This document shows positions 22,538 to 34,799 of a DNA stretch of 64,000 nt, piece after piece. A program made the translations under genes and the position numbers. The DNA is taken from positions 66,749,486-66,813,485 of the forward strand of contig CM061134.1 of NCBI GenBank assembly GCA_030789695.1, read 5' to 3'. This DNA comes from Scilla litardierei (taxonomy: Eukaryota > Streptophyta > Magnoliopsida > Asparagales > Asparagaceae). The notes beneath the pieces are model-generated. The model was given only the letters and a program-made list of their open reading frames with translations. It ran no database searches and was not told the origin of the DNA. Every line of letters starts with the position of its first letter. The first letter of the stretch is position 1.

Positions 22538-24635
22538 ATGGCATCCAACAACAACAACGTTCCTCCACCGACTTCGTACAACAATCATGATCGTGATGGT
22601 CCGTCCACAGTTTTTGAATGACAATCAACGGTGCGTCCTCCGTGCTTCAATGGCACAAATTTCGGCTATTGGAAATGCCGGATGGAGACGTTCCTAAGGA
22701 GTGCTTCCCTTTAGAGAACCCTACACAAGGAATACGTCGAGCCCACCGAAGAGGATTTCGACAAATGGATGCCCTCTGAGAAATCCACCGAAGTCTATAA
22801 TGCAAAGGCAATGAACGCTCTTCCTTACGCATTGGATCCGGATGAGTTCAACAAGATATGCACATGTATGAGTGCATATCAAATTTGGAACCATCTCGTC
22901 GTTACCCATGAGTGAACAAATAAGGTAAAAATTTCTAAACTATATGTTGCTGTACAAAATTTCGATATGTTCCACATGCAGGAAAATGAGAACATAGCAA
23001 CAATGTATGGAAGATTTACCGACATCAACAATAAGCTTGAAGCTCTTGGGCAAGTCTACTCCTAACAAGATAAGGTAAGGAAGATCATAATGGGAATGAC
23101 CTCCAAATGGGGAAGAAGAGCTATCGCCATCGAGGAGGTCAACGACATGAAGAATTACAATATGGTTAATCTCATCAGGACTCTCATGTATTACGAAGAA
23201 AGACAAGATAACTGATTGAAGATTCGAGCTAGGATGAATCCAACAGAGGCAAAGAAGAAGGCATTAGCATTCAAAGCTAATTCTTCATCCTCCGAAAGTG
23301 AAGAATCAAAAAAGAGATGAACTTGGAGCAAATGGCGCAAATGGCAAGAAAGTTTCAATGCTTCTTTCGCAAAGGTAAATTTCCCTCCAAGAATAAATTT
23401 GATTCTACTAATAACTTTACATCTCTTTGTTTTAAGTGTAACAAGCCAGGTCACATTAAGAAGGATTGCCCAATGCTCCGAAACAAAGAGAAGTGGAAGG
23501 CACCAAAGTACCACAAGTCGGACAAATTCAAGAAAGACAAGAAGAAAGGACGTGTCTGTACGTTTGATGACTCAAGCGAGGATTCCTGAAACGAATCAGA
23601 AGATGAGATGGGTGAAAGCACCCACATGTGTTTCATGGCATGAGAAGACCCACTTTCCGATGAGAGTGATAACGACATGGATCAACCCGAGGTAACTATC
23701 GACGAACTTCGGATAGCTAATGAATAACTATTTTCTAAGTATCAATCTCATGCTTAGATATACTAGTTTAAAGAAATTATCTGTTAGCATGCATTATCAA
23801 CAATGACACCATTGTTGATACACTAACACTTGAGAAAACAAATTTAGCTTCTCAAAATGTCACTTTGAGAAATGAGGCGAAACTCTCAAATCTCAATTAG
23901 ATCAAACGTATCCTAAGGATAATAGTTATCTAGCTTCATGACACACACAATTGGGTTTAGAGAATGATTCTCTTAAAACCCATGTGTACGAGCTCAAAGC
24001 ATAGGTGTCCACCTTGGACACCAATATTTCTTCTCTTAAGGAGAAATATGAGCGTATGTCCTCTCGTGTTATGAGATTTAACAAGGGAAAAGGACAATAT
24101 GATGATTTGCTCGCAAATCAATTTCCGGCCACACATCGTGTCGGACTTGGTTATGTGGAAGCAAATGCATACAATGCTCGCTCCTCCTATAGTGGTATTA
24201 TTATAGATTTCGGAAGGCCAACCTCCGGTGCGTCCACAAGTGGTGTCAAAGACACTATGGGTAGCAAACCTACCAAGAAACCAACCACTTCAACATCGCT
24301 TCTTTTTGGCAAGAACCCTGCTAAGGGTGGAAACCAAAAGAGAGGCCATGCTCATATGTACACGAACCTTCATCCACGTGGGAAATCTCCTACTTCACAA
24401 GTGGACACACATGACATATTTTAAGCTCCACACCCACGGACACGTGCAAATCCACACATGAGAAATACTCATGCACGTGACCCTACACATTTGTATGCTC
24501 ATGCGCATCATTCTTACATGTATGCACATCCACCGCATATCATGCATGCTCCATATAAATTCATACAACATGCATGTTCCTAAGCATGCAAACAACCCAC
24601 ATATGTCTAATACACATCCACCTCCTTATTCATAT
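22538..24635 (+). pseudogene. Copia 2 gag, stops throughout
   Basis: ATG at 22538 (MASNNNNVPPPTSYNN) opens a SIRE gag. A TGA follows within 25 codons, then the UBN2-like core (FNKICTCMSAYQIWNHL, NENIATMYGRF) and CCHC knuckle CFKCNKPGHIKKDC at 23428-23469. TGA 23587-23589 and TAA 23725-23727 match copia 1. The coiled coil (24005-24423) and His-rich linker follow until Tekay-1 interrupts at 24636. Confidence 0.75.
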
Positions 24636-24928
24636 TGTAACGACTGGTTTTCATGTATCTGGATTTATTATATTATATTATATGTTTTGATGGATTTTCT
24701 CCTTATGTGTAGTTTTCGTCTCCATAACTTTCATTTTTCGATCATATCGTCGTGTTTTCTTAGCTTCTTCCGTAGGATCGTCGATTTTGGAGCAAGTCAT
24801 TCGTGACGGGCTTCGTATTGGTCATATCTTATTGTTAGATCAAGCCTAGGAGTCTTAGGAATCGATCTCGGGGCTCCGCACTCCGTATCGGAACTTTTGG
24901 TGCTAATTAGCCGGTGTAAGAAGGGCCA

Positions 24929-25260
24929 CCGACTGACTAAATGACGATCCAGTCGGTCGGCAAACCTTCTTGAACCGACTAGTTGGCTTTCTAAATTATT
25001 CTGGAGTTACTGTTTATCGTTAGTCGGTCTAAGAACGTTGGTTGACCGAAAAGGTTGCAAACTAGTCGGTCGGTAATGCTTCTTTAACCGACTAACTCAT
25101 CAACTATTTTTGACACTAGTTACTATTTACACTTAGTCGGTCTACGTTGTTCAACCGACCGACTAGATCCCAAACTAGTCGGTCAGCAGTTGGTCTTTGA
25201 CCGACTAAGCAGTGCAGAAAACCCTAGTTTTGCCCTAGCCGCCACCAAACTCTATAAATA
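24929..25260 (+). promoter_or_regulatory. Tekay-1 U3 inverted-word array and TATA box
   Basis: AGTCGGTC and GACCGACT words alternate. The commonest form is GACCGACTAG, an 8-nt spacer, then CTAGTCGGTC, a potential 10-bp hairpin. About three units of roughly 110 bp. TATAAATA follows at 25253-25260. The same layout recurs in the 3' LTR (32033-32364). Confidence 0.65.
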
Positions 25261-26535
25261 CCCCTCCAAACGTTTTCTTCTCCTCCCTCACGACCCAAAA
25301 CCCTAATTTCTCCCCCATTGAGCCCCCATCTCCCTCAAACCATTAATCATTCATCCCAAGCTCATCCTCCATCATCCAAACCCTCCCTCCACTCATTCCA
25401 CCTCTCATCTTCCCCAAATCTCCATTAAATCCCAAAATCCCCCCAAACCCTATTTCTCCAAACTTCTCCAATCATTTCCAGATCTGAACCCTAGGTTCCC
25501 CGGAGCGTTTCTTCCGTCGCCGTGGTTGCTCGGTGTTATTCTCCCGTTCCCTACGCGGTAATACCCGATTCCTTTAATTTTAGCATAACCCACATTGACA
25601 TTGTGAAACCCTAATAAAATGGATTGATTAGATGATTAGGGTTCTAATAAGAAACCTATTTAGGATCATTGTGCTAATAATTGTTTTGCCATAACAATGA
25701 TCCATTCCGTAGTTAGCTTGTGTGACGATCTTCATTGCTCGTCGATCCCGGTAACAGGCAAGTGAAACTTGCATCCCTTGATTTAGGCCATGTCTTAGGC
25801 CATTTACCTTGCTTTAGCGTAAAAGAGACTAGACGGTGAAAGGATAGCCGTTTAGACGCCACTGGCCTAGCTTGACAACGAAGCTTAGTCCGTCACCTTC
25901 ATCATGCTTGTATGTCACGTTTATTTTCCCTTAACGGTACACGTATTAACTGTTCATGTCATCCATGCATCCTTAACTGCTATTGAATTTTAACTGCCAT
26001 GTTTAATTTAAATAAACGGTACGCGAATATCTGTTCATGTCATTGCATTTTGCCTGTCACGTTTAATTTCTATTAACGGTACGCGAATATCTGCTCATGT
26101 CATTGCATACTTGAATACTCATCGTGATTGCGTAGCATCGCTACATACTAGTGCTACTTGTTCCGGCTAGGTGCACCCCTACGCCATACTTGTTAAATCC
26201 ACTTTCTGCCTTGTGTTTCAGAAGACGAGCTCAACACAGCCTGCGGGCAATAGGGCACTCGTTGAGTGATCCCTTGTACTTGATACTTGAACACAGCCTG
26301 CGGGCAATAGGGCACTCGTTGAGTGATCCCTTGTACTTGTACTTGTTACTTGACATTACACGTCACAACAACCACTTGCCACATGTACTCTCCTTTACTT
26401 TGCTTGTTACCACCTTACTTTACTTGCCATGCACCATACTTTAACTGCTAGGTTGTTAGTTTACATTTCCTTCCGTTTCCTTGCACAAGTCTTCCGACTT
26501 GCTGACATGTGCCCCTTTTCTCTTTTGGGTGACAC

Positions 26536-26643
26536 ATGTTAGAGCCCGAGCCCGAGTTACTTGCTGAGGACGGGGTGTTCGCTGACGCTGAGTCAGGACC
26601 TGCGTTGATCGAGGACTACGTTGACACTGGGGATCAGTCTTAG
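26536..26643 (+). CDS. Conserved 35-residue acidic LTR micro-ORF
   Basis: ATG at 26536 to TAG at 26641-26643, 35 residues, strongly acidic: starts MLEPEPE, middle AEDGVFADAE, ends VDTGDQS. The same-length ORF occurs in every Tekay LTR where this part is visible: 33641-33748, 57357-57464, and minus strand 46244-46137. The last is in an LTR whose upstream half is unrelated. Between Tekay-1 and Tekay(-) 24 of 35 residues match, with no indel and eight purely synonymous codon changes. One copy (53813-53716) is frameshifted. It lies in the RNA leader, about 1.3 kb after the TATA box. Function unknown: a leader peptide, a regulatory uORF, or a spliced exon are possible. Confidence 0.6.
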   Translation: MLEPEPELLAEDGVFADAESGPALIEDYVDTGDQS

Positions 26644-26996
26644 TGTTTTCGTTTAGCTTCTTTTGTTGGACTGCCTAGTCGTCGGTGCGTGGCACCTAGT
26701 TTGATACTCTATTATGTTTGTGTTGCTTTTGTTTGGCCTTGTTCTGGGCCATAGACTCTTTCCTGTTAGCCTGGTGGCTTTTCTATGATGTTGAATATTT
26801 TGTGGACGAACTTTGGGATTGGTATTTCATATCCGTCTCTTTATTATTATTGTTGTTGTTGTTCCTTTTGCGATTACAGGGACCTGCTTATACTAAATTG
26901 ACGCTTATCAGGCGTGCAGCTTCACAGCTCCACGTTTGAGCGGACCTTCTCACGTCTCGCCTCCATTTTAGGGAAGCGGGTCGTGACAGGTTTTAG

Positions 26997-27012
26997 TGGT
27001 GGCCCATGCAGG
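26997..27012 (+). other. Candidate primer binding site, tRNA not assigned
   Basis: TGGTGGCCCATGCAGG starts eight bases after the LTR. It is identical in Tekay-2 (57813-57828) and present in the minus Tekay (53356-53341). Position and the TGG start fit a primer site; I cannot match it to a tRNA 3' end. Confidence 0.4.
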
Positions 27013-27131
27013 TCTCTCTGTAACTGCAATTATCAGGGATAACAATAATAATATAAGATTGTCCAACAAATGAATTCGATATCCGAGTCACAAGCTATGA
27101 GTCTAATCTGCTTCGTTTTCTGTGTCATTAG

Positions 27132-28263
27132 ATGGCAGAAAGGCGATTCACCCGTGGTGGAGGTAGTGGTGCGCTCCCTCATGATGAGGAGCCTGAGCGG
27201 GAACCCACCAACGGAGAGATGATGCGGATGATGCTTCAGATGATGCAAGTGCAGCAGGGCGTGCTCCTGCAAGTCCAGAATGCTCCACTTGCTCGAGCTG
27301 CCCGGGCTCTTCTGGATGCCACTCGCTCTGAGCCAGGAGCGAAGCAATTTCGGGAGCTGGGTCCCGCATATTTTGATGGATCTGAGGGTCCTCTGGCTGC
27401 CGACGAGTGGATAAGGAACATTGAGGATAATCTGGCGATGGCGAAGATTAACCCGGCTGGATGGGTTGATTTGGCTAAGAGGCAGCTGAAGGACAATGCC
27501 AGAAACTGGTGGGATGCTGAAGAGAAGATGTTGGTGGAGCCGATAGTTTGGGCTACCTTCAAGTCCAGATTTGATGGAGAGTTCTTCCCGAAGGCTGCTA
27601 GGCAGGTGATGCTGCAGCGCTTTATAGATCTGAAGCAGGGGAGCTTGTTGGTGGATCAGTACAACCAGGAGTTCACGAGGCTCAGTCGGTTTGTACCAAA
27701 GATGGTGCAAGATGCCGATGAGAAAGCTCAGCGATTTCTTCAGGGACTTGCCTTGGAGCTTCAGAGCTTTGTGACCTCTTCTGACCTGGAGACATATCAG
27801 AAGGTTCTGATTGCTGCGAGGCGGCAAGAGTTGAATTTGAACCAGAGGAAGGGACATGTTTCCGGAGCTGGGAAGAGGCCTGTGGAGCAGGCCAGGGCGG
27901 TGGTTAGGCCTGGTTTCAAGCCTAATCATCCGGTGCAGTTCAAGAGGCCAGGAGGGCCTATTCTGAAGACTTGCCATTTCTGTGGCAAGACTGGACACCT
28001 CAGGGATCAGTGTAGGAGGTTTCTAGGACAATGCATTGTCTGCAGAGATCCTGCCCACACCATCAGGGAGTGTCCGAAGTCGAAGCAGCCTTGGCGGGCT
28101 CCTATTGCAGCACAGCCGTTGCAGCAGCGAGCTCCTGTGCCCGTTGGTCGTGGAGCGCCTCTTATTCCACAGAGACAGGCCTTTCGGCAGGCTGTTCCGC
28201 CGAGAGGGCAGGCCTTTCTGATGACTGAGAAGGAGAGCATGGCCGTGGATGAGGTTATTACAT
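27132..28263 (+). CDS. Tekay-1 gag (exon before gag-pol intron)
   Basis: Starts MAERRFTRGGGSG; contains the retrotransposon gag core (GPAYFDGSEGPLAADEWIR, NWWDAEEKML, FVPKMVQDADEKAQRFLQGL) and two zinc knuckles, CHFCGKTGHLRDQC and CIVCRDPAHTIREC (about 27973-28075), then a Gln/Pro-rich tail. Uninterrupted. If unspliced the protein ends at 28301, a few residues into the intron; if spliced it joins protease in frame. It forms the particle and binds RNA. The start is supported by the same ATG context in Tekay-2 (57949) and the minus copy (53222). Confidence 0.85.
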
Positions 28264-28372
28264 GTAACACTCATTCTAGCTATTTTTCTTCGTTAGTTTG
28301 ATTGTTAATTTTGTTGGTTGCTTGCTCATGCTTGTTACTAGAATAGGATTTGATTGTTAGATTGGTTGCTAG
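28264..28372 (+). other. Putative gag-pol intron, 109 bp (Tekay-1)
   Basis: Begins GTAAC and ends GCTAG before GTGTGG; T-rich with stops in all relevant frames. Exon 1 ends one base into a codon; exon 2 supplies GT, giving one continuous gag-protease frame. Equivalent segments in Tekay(-) (117 bp) and Tekay-2 (113 bp) differ in length modulo 3, yet each restores the frame. The last exon base is T here (G in the others), which may weaken the donor. Confidence 0.65.
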
Positions 28373-31300
28373 GTGTGGTTTTGGTTTGCACATTTCCTGC
28401 ACGAGTCCTCTTTGACTCTGGTGCGTCGATGTGCATTTTGGCCCGGAGCTTCGTGGAAAAGCATTCCTTGTCGACGTCCTCTCTCCCTAAGAGTTGGAAT
28501 ATCGTCACATGGAACGGTGTAGTCTCGATGCATCGTGGGTGCAATTCTTGCCCGTTGGTGGTTTGTGGACGTGAGCTTTGTGTTGATTTCATTGTCCACG
28601 ACATCATCAATTACGATGCGGTCCTTGGGATGGATTGGCTTGCGAGCTTCTATGCTACGATTGACTGTCGGAGGAAGAAGGTGGTGTTCGAGATTCCCGG
28701 ACATCTGGTATTTGAGTTCAGTCGTGGTAGCAGTTCGCTGGGTCCGGTCAGATTTCGGGCCAGACCAGTGGATGTCGTGGCTATGCAAATGGAGTTGGAG
28801 TGGCCAGCTGTGGTGCGAGATTTTGGTGACGTCTTCCCCGAGGAGATGTCTGGATTTCCGCCTGATCGAGCTTTGGAGTTTTCTATTGATCTTATCCCAG
28901 GTGCGCAGCCCATTTCGAAGGCACCATATCGTTTGGCGCCAGCAGAGTTGGAGGAGTTGCGGAAGCAGTTGGATGAGCTTTTGCAGAAGGGTTATATCAA
29001 TCCTAGTGTGTCTCTGTGTGGAGCACCGGTGTTACTGGTGAAGAAGAAGGATGGTTTGCGTCGCATGTGCGTGGACTATCGGGAGTTGAATGCGGTGACC
29101 ATTAAGAATAAATACCCGTTGCCTCGCATCGATGATATTTTTGATCAGCTTGGAGGTTCGAGGGTGTTTTCTAAGTTGGATTTGAGGAGTGGTTACCACC
29201 AGTTGAAGGTGAAGAAGGATGATGTGCTGAAGACAGCGTTTAGGACGAAGTATGGACACTATGAGTTCGTGGTTATACCTTTCGGCGTAACTAACGCACC
29301 CGCAGTTTTCATGAATCTGATGAACCTGATTTTCTACGACTTCTTGGATAAGTTTGTCGTTATCTTTATTGACGACATTCTGATCTATTCGAAGTCGGAG
29401 GAAGAGCATGCCTCGCACTTGCGGACGGTATTGGAGATTCTGAGGAAGCATCAGTTGTATGCTAAGTTTTCGAAGTGCGAGTTTTGGCTGGACAGAGTTG
29501 CTTTTCTAGGGCATGTGGTGACTGGAGATGGTATTTTCGTGGATCCCAAGAAGATTAGGGCCATCAGAGAGTGGTCCGTTCCGTCGTCAGCGTCTGAGAT
29601 TCGGAGTTTCCTTGGGCTTGCTGGTTACTATCGGCGATTCATTAAGGACTTTTCCCGTATTGCTGAGCCGATAACCAGGTTGACGCGGAAGGATGTACCT
29701 TTTGTTTGGTCGGGTGATTGTGAGAGTGCTTTTGGTATTCTGAAGGAGAGGTTGACGACTGCCCCTGTTCTTGTTGTGCCTGATCGCAGCGGTGGATTTG
29801 AGATCTTTTGCGATGCTTCTGGCAAGGGTCTCGGTTGTGTGTTGCATCAGCACGGGCATGTTGTGGCTTATGCGTCTCGTCAGCTTAAGGTTCATGAGAA
29901 GAATTACCCGACGCATGATTTGGAGTTGGCTGCTGTTGTGTTTGCTCTTAAGATTTGGAGGCACTTCCTGCTGAGTGAGAAAGTGAAGATTTTCACCGAT
30001 CACAAAAGCTTGAAGTATATTTTCACTCAGAAGGAGCTCAACATGCGACAGCGTCGATGGTTGGAGCTAATGGCGGATTATGATATTGATTTGCAGTTTC
30101 ACCCTGGCAAGGTGAATGTGGTTCCTGATGCGCTGAGTAGGCTTCCAGCGGTGATGATTTTGACCTCGCAGTGGAGATTGCGGTAGGATTTTTACGAGTC
30201 TGGTGTTGAGATTGTTCTTCCTGGGGAGGCTTCTTCGTTGATGTACATGCAGGTACAGTCGACGATCGTGGATCGGATTAAGGCTGGCCAGGCTGAGGAT
30301 CCGAAGCTGGTGAGGATTCGGGAGCAGGTGGAAGCTGGTCTACGGACTGACTTTTTGGTTCATGAAGATGGCTCGCTGAGGTTTGGAGCCAGGTTGTGTG
30401 TGCCAGCTGGAGATATTAGAGAGGAGTTGATGGTGGAGGCACACAGTTCGCCGTATTCTGTGCATCCTGGTGGCACCAAGATGTACCAGGATCTTCGTCT
30501 GAATTATTGGTGGTATGGTATGAAGAGGAGTGTGGCTCGGAGTGTGGCCAAGTGTTTGGTTTGCCAGTAAGTGAAGGCGGAGCATCAGCGTACGGCCGGG
30601 TTGCTACAACCGCTTCCGATTCCGGAGTGGAAATGGCAACACATCACTATGGATTTCGTGACTGGACTACCTCGGAGTCCGAAGCAGAATGACGCGATTT
30701 GGGTGATCGTGGATCGATTGACCAAGTCCGCGCACTTTATTCCATTCCGAGTGGGACAGTCCACTGAGGCGCTAGCGAGGAGATATATGGAGGAGATCGT
30801 GCGACTTCACGGAGTCCCCGTGAGTATCGTGTCAGACAGAGACACGAGGTTCACATCTTAGTTCTGGCAGAGTTTGCAGAAGAGCTTGGGTACGCGTCTG
30901 AGTTTCAGCACGGCGTACCATCCGCAGACGGATGGCCAGTCCGAGAGGACGATTCAGATTTTGGAAGACATGCTGAGGGCGTGCATGTTGGATTTCAAGG
31001 GTTCGTGGGAGGACCATCTACACCTGGTAGAGTTTTCTTACAACAACAGCTACCAGGCTTCTATTGGCATGGCGCCTTTCGCCGCTCTTTATGGGAGGAA
31101 ATGTCGATCGCCATTGAGTTGGGATGACGTTGGTGATCGGGAGTTGTTGGGACCTGAGATGATTGTGGAGGCTGTGTATATCGTCAGGAATATTCGGGAG
31201 AGGTTGAGGATTGCTCATGACCGTTTTAAGCATTGGACGGATGCTAAACGACGTCCTTTGGAGTTTCAGCCGGGCGACCATGTGTTTCTGAAGATTTCCC

Positions 31301-31695
31301 CGAATCATGGAGTGATTTGTTTTGGGAAGCGAGGGAAGTTGAGCCCGCGATACATTGGACCGTTTGACATTCTGGAGAAAGTTGGCGAGGTAGCTTATCG
31401 CTTAGCCTTGCCACCAGCTTTAGAAGGAGTTCACAATGTTTTCCATGTGTCGCAGCTTCGTCGATACATTAGCGATCCATCTCATGCTGTGGATTTCTCG
31501 GAGATTACCGTTCGCCCAGATTTGACGTATGACCAGCATCCAGTGCAGATTCTGGACAGGCGTCAGAAGTCACTTCGGAACAAGGTCGTCGATCTTGTGA
31601 GAGTGATGTGGCGACACGGCTCGCCTGGAGAGTCTACTTGGGAGAATGAGGATGAGATGCGAGAGCGTTTTCCACTTTTGTTCCTGGACACATGA
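28373..31695 (+). pseudogene. Tekay-1 pol: protease, RT, RNase H, integrase, chromodomain; three stops
   Basis: One frame. Protease active site LFDSGAS (Asp at 28414-28416). RT with [21 protein letters not shown], and catalytic FIDD (Asp pair 29371-29376). RNase H with [10 protein letters not shown] (Asp 29812-29814) and [10 protein letters not shown]. Integrase zinc region ([12 protein letters not shown] ... CLVC) and core ([26 protein letters not shown]). C-terminal chromodomain-like segment ([16 protein letters not shown] ... [15 protein letters not shown]). Stops: TAG 30184, TAA 30568, TAG 30859. The first separates RNase H from integrase. Without readthrough no integrase is made. Confidence 0.9.
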
Positions 31696-31728
31696 GTGTT
31701 GGGGAAATTCCGAGGACGGAATTTTTCT

Positions 31729-31742
31729 TAAGTTGGGGAGGA
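31729..31742 (+). other. Tekay-1 polypurine tract
   Basis: AAGTTGGGGAGGA directly before the 3' LTR; identical in Tekay-2 (62550-62562). Confidence 0.8.
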
Positions 31743-32032
31743 TGTAACGACTGGTTTTCATGTATCTGGATTTATTATATTATATTATATGTTTTGATGG
31801 ATTTTCTCCTTATGTGTAGTTTTCGTCTCCATAACTTTCATTTTCGATCATATCGTCGTGTTTTTTTGATTCTTCCGTAGGATCGTCGATTTTGGAGCAA
31901 GTCATTCGTGACGGGCTTCGTATTGGTCATATCTTATTGTTAGATCAAGCCTAGAGTCTTAGGAATCGATCCCGGGGCTCCGCACTCCGTATCGGAACTT
32001 TTGGTGCTAATTAGCCGGTGTAAGAAGGGCCA

Positions 32033-32364
32033 CCGACCGACTAGATGATGATCCAGTCGGTCGGCAAACCTTCTTGAACCGACTAGTTGGCTTTCTAAAT
32101 TATTCTGGAGTTACTGTTTATCGTTAGTCGGTCTAAGAACGGTGGTTGACCGACTAGGTTGCAAACTAGTCGGTCGGCAATGCTTCTTTAACCGACTAAC
32201 TCATCAACTATTTTTGACACTAGTTACTGTTTACACTTAGTCGGTCTGCGTTGTTCAACCGACCGACTAGATCCCAAACTAGTCGGTCAGCAGTTGGTCT
32301 TTGACCGACTAAGCAGTGCAGAAAACCCTAGTTTTGCCCTAGCCGCCACCAAACTCTATAAATA
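32033..32364 (+). promoter_or_regulatory. U3 inverted-word array and TATA box, Tekay-1 3' LTR
   Basis: Same alternating AGTCGGTC/GACCGACT words as in the 5' LTR; TATAAATA at 32357-32364. Confidence 0.6.
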
Positions 32365-33640
32365 CCCCTCCAAACGTTTTCTTCTTCTCCCTCACGACCC
32401 AAAACCCTAATTTCTCCCCCATTGAGCCCCCATCTCCCTCAAACCATTAATCCTTCATCCCAAGCTCATCCTCCATCAGCCAAACCCTCCCCCCACTCAT
32501 TCCACCTCTCATCTTCCCCAAATCTCCATCAAATCCCCAAAATCCCCCAAAACCATATTTCTCCAAACTTCTCCAATCATTTCCAGATCTGAACCCTAGG
32601 TTCCCCGGAGCGTTTCTTCCGTCGACGTGGTTGCTCGGTGTTATTCTCCCGTTCCCTACGCGGTAATACCCGATTCCTTTAATTTTAGCATAACCCACAT
32701 TGACATTGTGAAACCCTAATAAAATGGATTGATTAGATGATTAGGGTTCTAATAAGAAACCTATTTAGGATCATTGTGCTAATAATTGTTTTGCCATAAT
32801 AGTGATCCATTCCGTAGTTAGCTTGTGTGACGATCTTCATTACTCGTCGATCCCGGTAACAGGAAAGTGAAACTTGCATCCCTTGATTTAGGCCATGTCT
32901 TAGGCCATTTACCTTGCTTTAGCGTAAAAGAGACTAGACGGTGAAAAGATAGCCGTTTAGACGCCACTGGCCTAGCTTGACAACGAAGCTTGGTCCGTCA
33001 CCTTCATCATGCTTGTATGTCACATTTATTTTCCCTTAACGGTACACGTATTAACTGTTCATGTCATCCATGCATCCTTAACTGCTATTGAATTTTAACT
33101 GCCATGTTTAATTTAAATAAACGGTACGTGAATATCTGTTCATGTCATTGCATTTTGCCTGTCAAGTTTAATTTCTATTAACGGTACGCGAATATCTGCT
33201 CATGTCATTGCATACTTGAATACTCATCGTGATTGCGTAGCATCGCTACATACTAGTGCTACTTGTTCCGGCTAGGTGCACCCCTACGCCATACTTGTTA
33301 AATCCACTTTCTGGCTCGTGTTCCAGAAGACGAGCTCAACACAGCCTGCGGGCAATAGGGCACTCGTTGAGTGATCCCTTGTACTTGATACTTGAACACA
33401 GCCTGCGGGCAATAGGGCACTCGTTGAGTGATCCCTTGTACTTGTACTTGTTACTTGACATTACACGTCACAACAACCACTTGCCACATGTACTCTCCTT
33501 TACTTTGCTTGTTACTTCCTTACTTTACTTGCCATGCACCATACTTTAACTGCTAGGTTGTTAGTTTACATTTCCTTCCGTTTCCTTGCACAAGTCTTCC
33601 GACTTGCTGACATGTGCCCCTTTTCTCTTTTGGGTGACAC

Positions 33641-33748
33641 ATGTTAGAGCCCGAGCCCGAGTTACTTGCTGAGGACGGGGTGTTTGCTGACGCTGAGTCA
33701 GGACCCGCGTTGATCGAGGACTACGTTGACACTGGGGATCAGTCTTAG
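33641..33748 (+). CDS. LTR micro-ORF, Tekay-1 3' copy
   Basis: Same 35-residue product as the 5' copy, with only synonymous differences seen (e.g. GTGTTC to GTGTTT, GGACCT to GGACCC). Confidence 0.55.
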   Translation: MLEPEPELLAEDGVFADAESGPALIEDYVDTGDQS

Positions 33749-34093
33749 TGTTTTCGTTTAGCTTCTTTTATTGGACTGCCTAGTCGTCGGTGCGTGGCAC
33801 CTAGTTTGATACTCTGTTATGTTTGTGTTGCTTTTGTTTGGCCTTGTTTTGGGCCTTAGACTCTTTCCTGTTAGCCTGGTGGCTTTTCTGTGATGTTGAA
33901 TATTTTGTGGACGAACTTTGGGATTGGTATTTCATATCCGTCTCTTTATTATTATTGTTGTTGTTGTTCCTTTTGCGATTACAGGGACCTACTTATACTA
34001 AATTGACGCTTATCAGGCGTGCAGCTTCACAGCTCCACGTCTGAGCGGACCTTCTCACGTCTCGCCTCTATTTTAGAGAAGCGGGTCGTGACA

Positions 34094-34760
34094 CATATGC
34101 TAGAACTCATGTTCCTAAAAAGCATGCAACATATAGAAATCAAACTATTGTGCATGCAACAAGGAAAGGGACTCCCAAAACTTACTCAATTTGGGGTCCC
34201 AAGAACACTAGTTTAAATGTTAGGAATGCTTATGTTAATTCCTACTTTAATGAAGTAATAAAAGTTGTAACTATGTTGGAAAGCGGAAGTCCACTTGGAC
34301 TTGGCTTCTAAAGGCCTAATCCCCTTGGACCCAACAAAAATTGGGTACCATGAGCTTATGGCATACTATGTAGGTACCCAAGAAAACGAACGAGAGCAAT
34401 AAAGGTCAAATCATCTCTAAAAGGAAAGGATAGATACTCGACAGTGGTTTCTCCAAACACATGCCGTGAGATCTCATATTGCTCTCCGAAGTGATTAGCA
34501 TCAAGGATGGTACAACGGTCACTTTTGGAGGTAATCAAAAGGGAACCATCATTGGAGTAGGTATAGTCGGTAATTCCTCCAAATCTTTAATTACAAATGT
34601 ATAGTTTGTTAGTGCTTTGTGTCATAACCTCATCTCCATTAGTGAACTTTATGACAAAGGTTACAAGGTTAACTTTGGAGAAGGTTTGTGTAAAAATTGT
34701 TGATTCTAATTCACATGTTTTATTTACCGGTTTTAGGCATAAAAATATTTACTATTTGAG
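34094..34760 (+). pseudogene. Copia 2 gag-pro linker and protease, broken
   Basis: Resumes after Tekay-1 with ARTHVPKKHA-type linker, matching copia 1 at 13900. The protease active site keeps LDSGFSKHM (about 34437-34463), but a stop precedes it and later frames shift (34597-34818). Confidence 0.65.
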
Positions 34761-34799
34761 CTTGTCTAAAACCGTAGAACATTGCATAGTTGCTAATAC

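Larger units (their letters stand above)
24636..26988 (+). repeat. 5' LTR of Tekay-1
   Basis: Starts TGTAACGACTGG, ends CGTGACA. Besides the promoter and micro-ORF listed separately it holds TTAACGGTACGCG-containing tandem segments (about 25933-26108) and a 57-bp tandem duplication starting AACACAGCCTG at 26233 and 26290. Confidence 0.95.
24636..34093 (+). mobile_element. Tekay/Del chromovirus Tekay-1, complete, TSD CATAT
   Basis: 9458 bp with LTRs 24636-26988 and 31743-34093 (2353 and 2351 bp, nearly identical), gag, protease, RT, RNase H, integrase and C-terminal chromodomain. The 5-bp TSD CATAT lies at 24631-24635 and 34094-34098, inside copia 2. Three in-frame stops in pol; gag is intact. 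Confidence 0.95.
31743..34093 (+). repeat. 3' LTR of Tekay-1
   Basis: TGTAACGACTGG to CGTGACA, 2351 bp, nearly identical to the 5' LTR, so a fairly recent insertion. Contains the array/TATA (32033-32364) and the micro-ORF. Confidence 0.95.

Noticed and set aside
26997..27016. Resemblance of the Tekay leader to the tRNA-iMet anticodon arm
   Set aside because: The likeness, judged from memory, is in sense orientation, which could not pair with that tRNA as a primer site.
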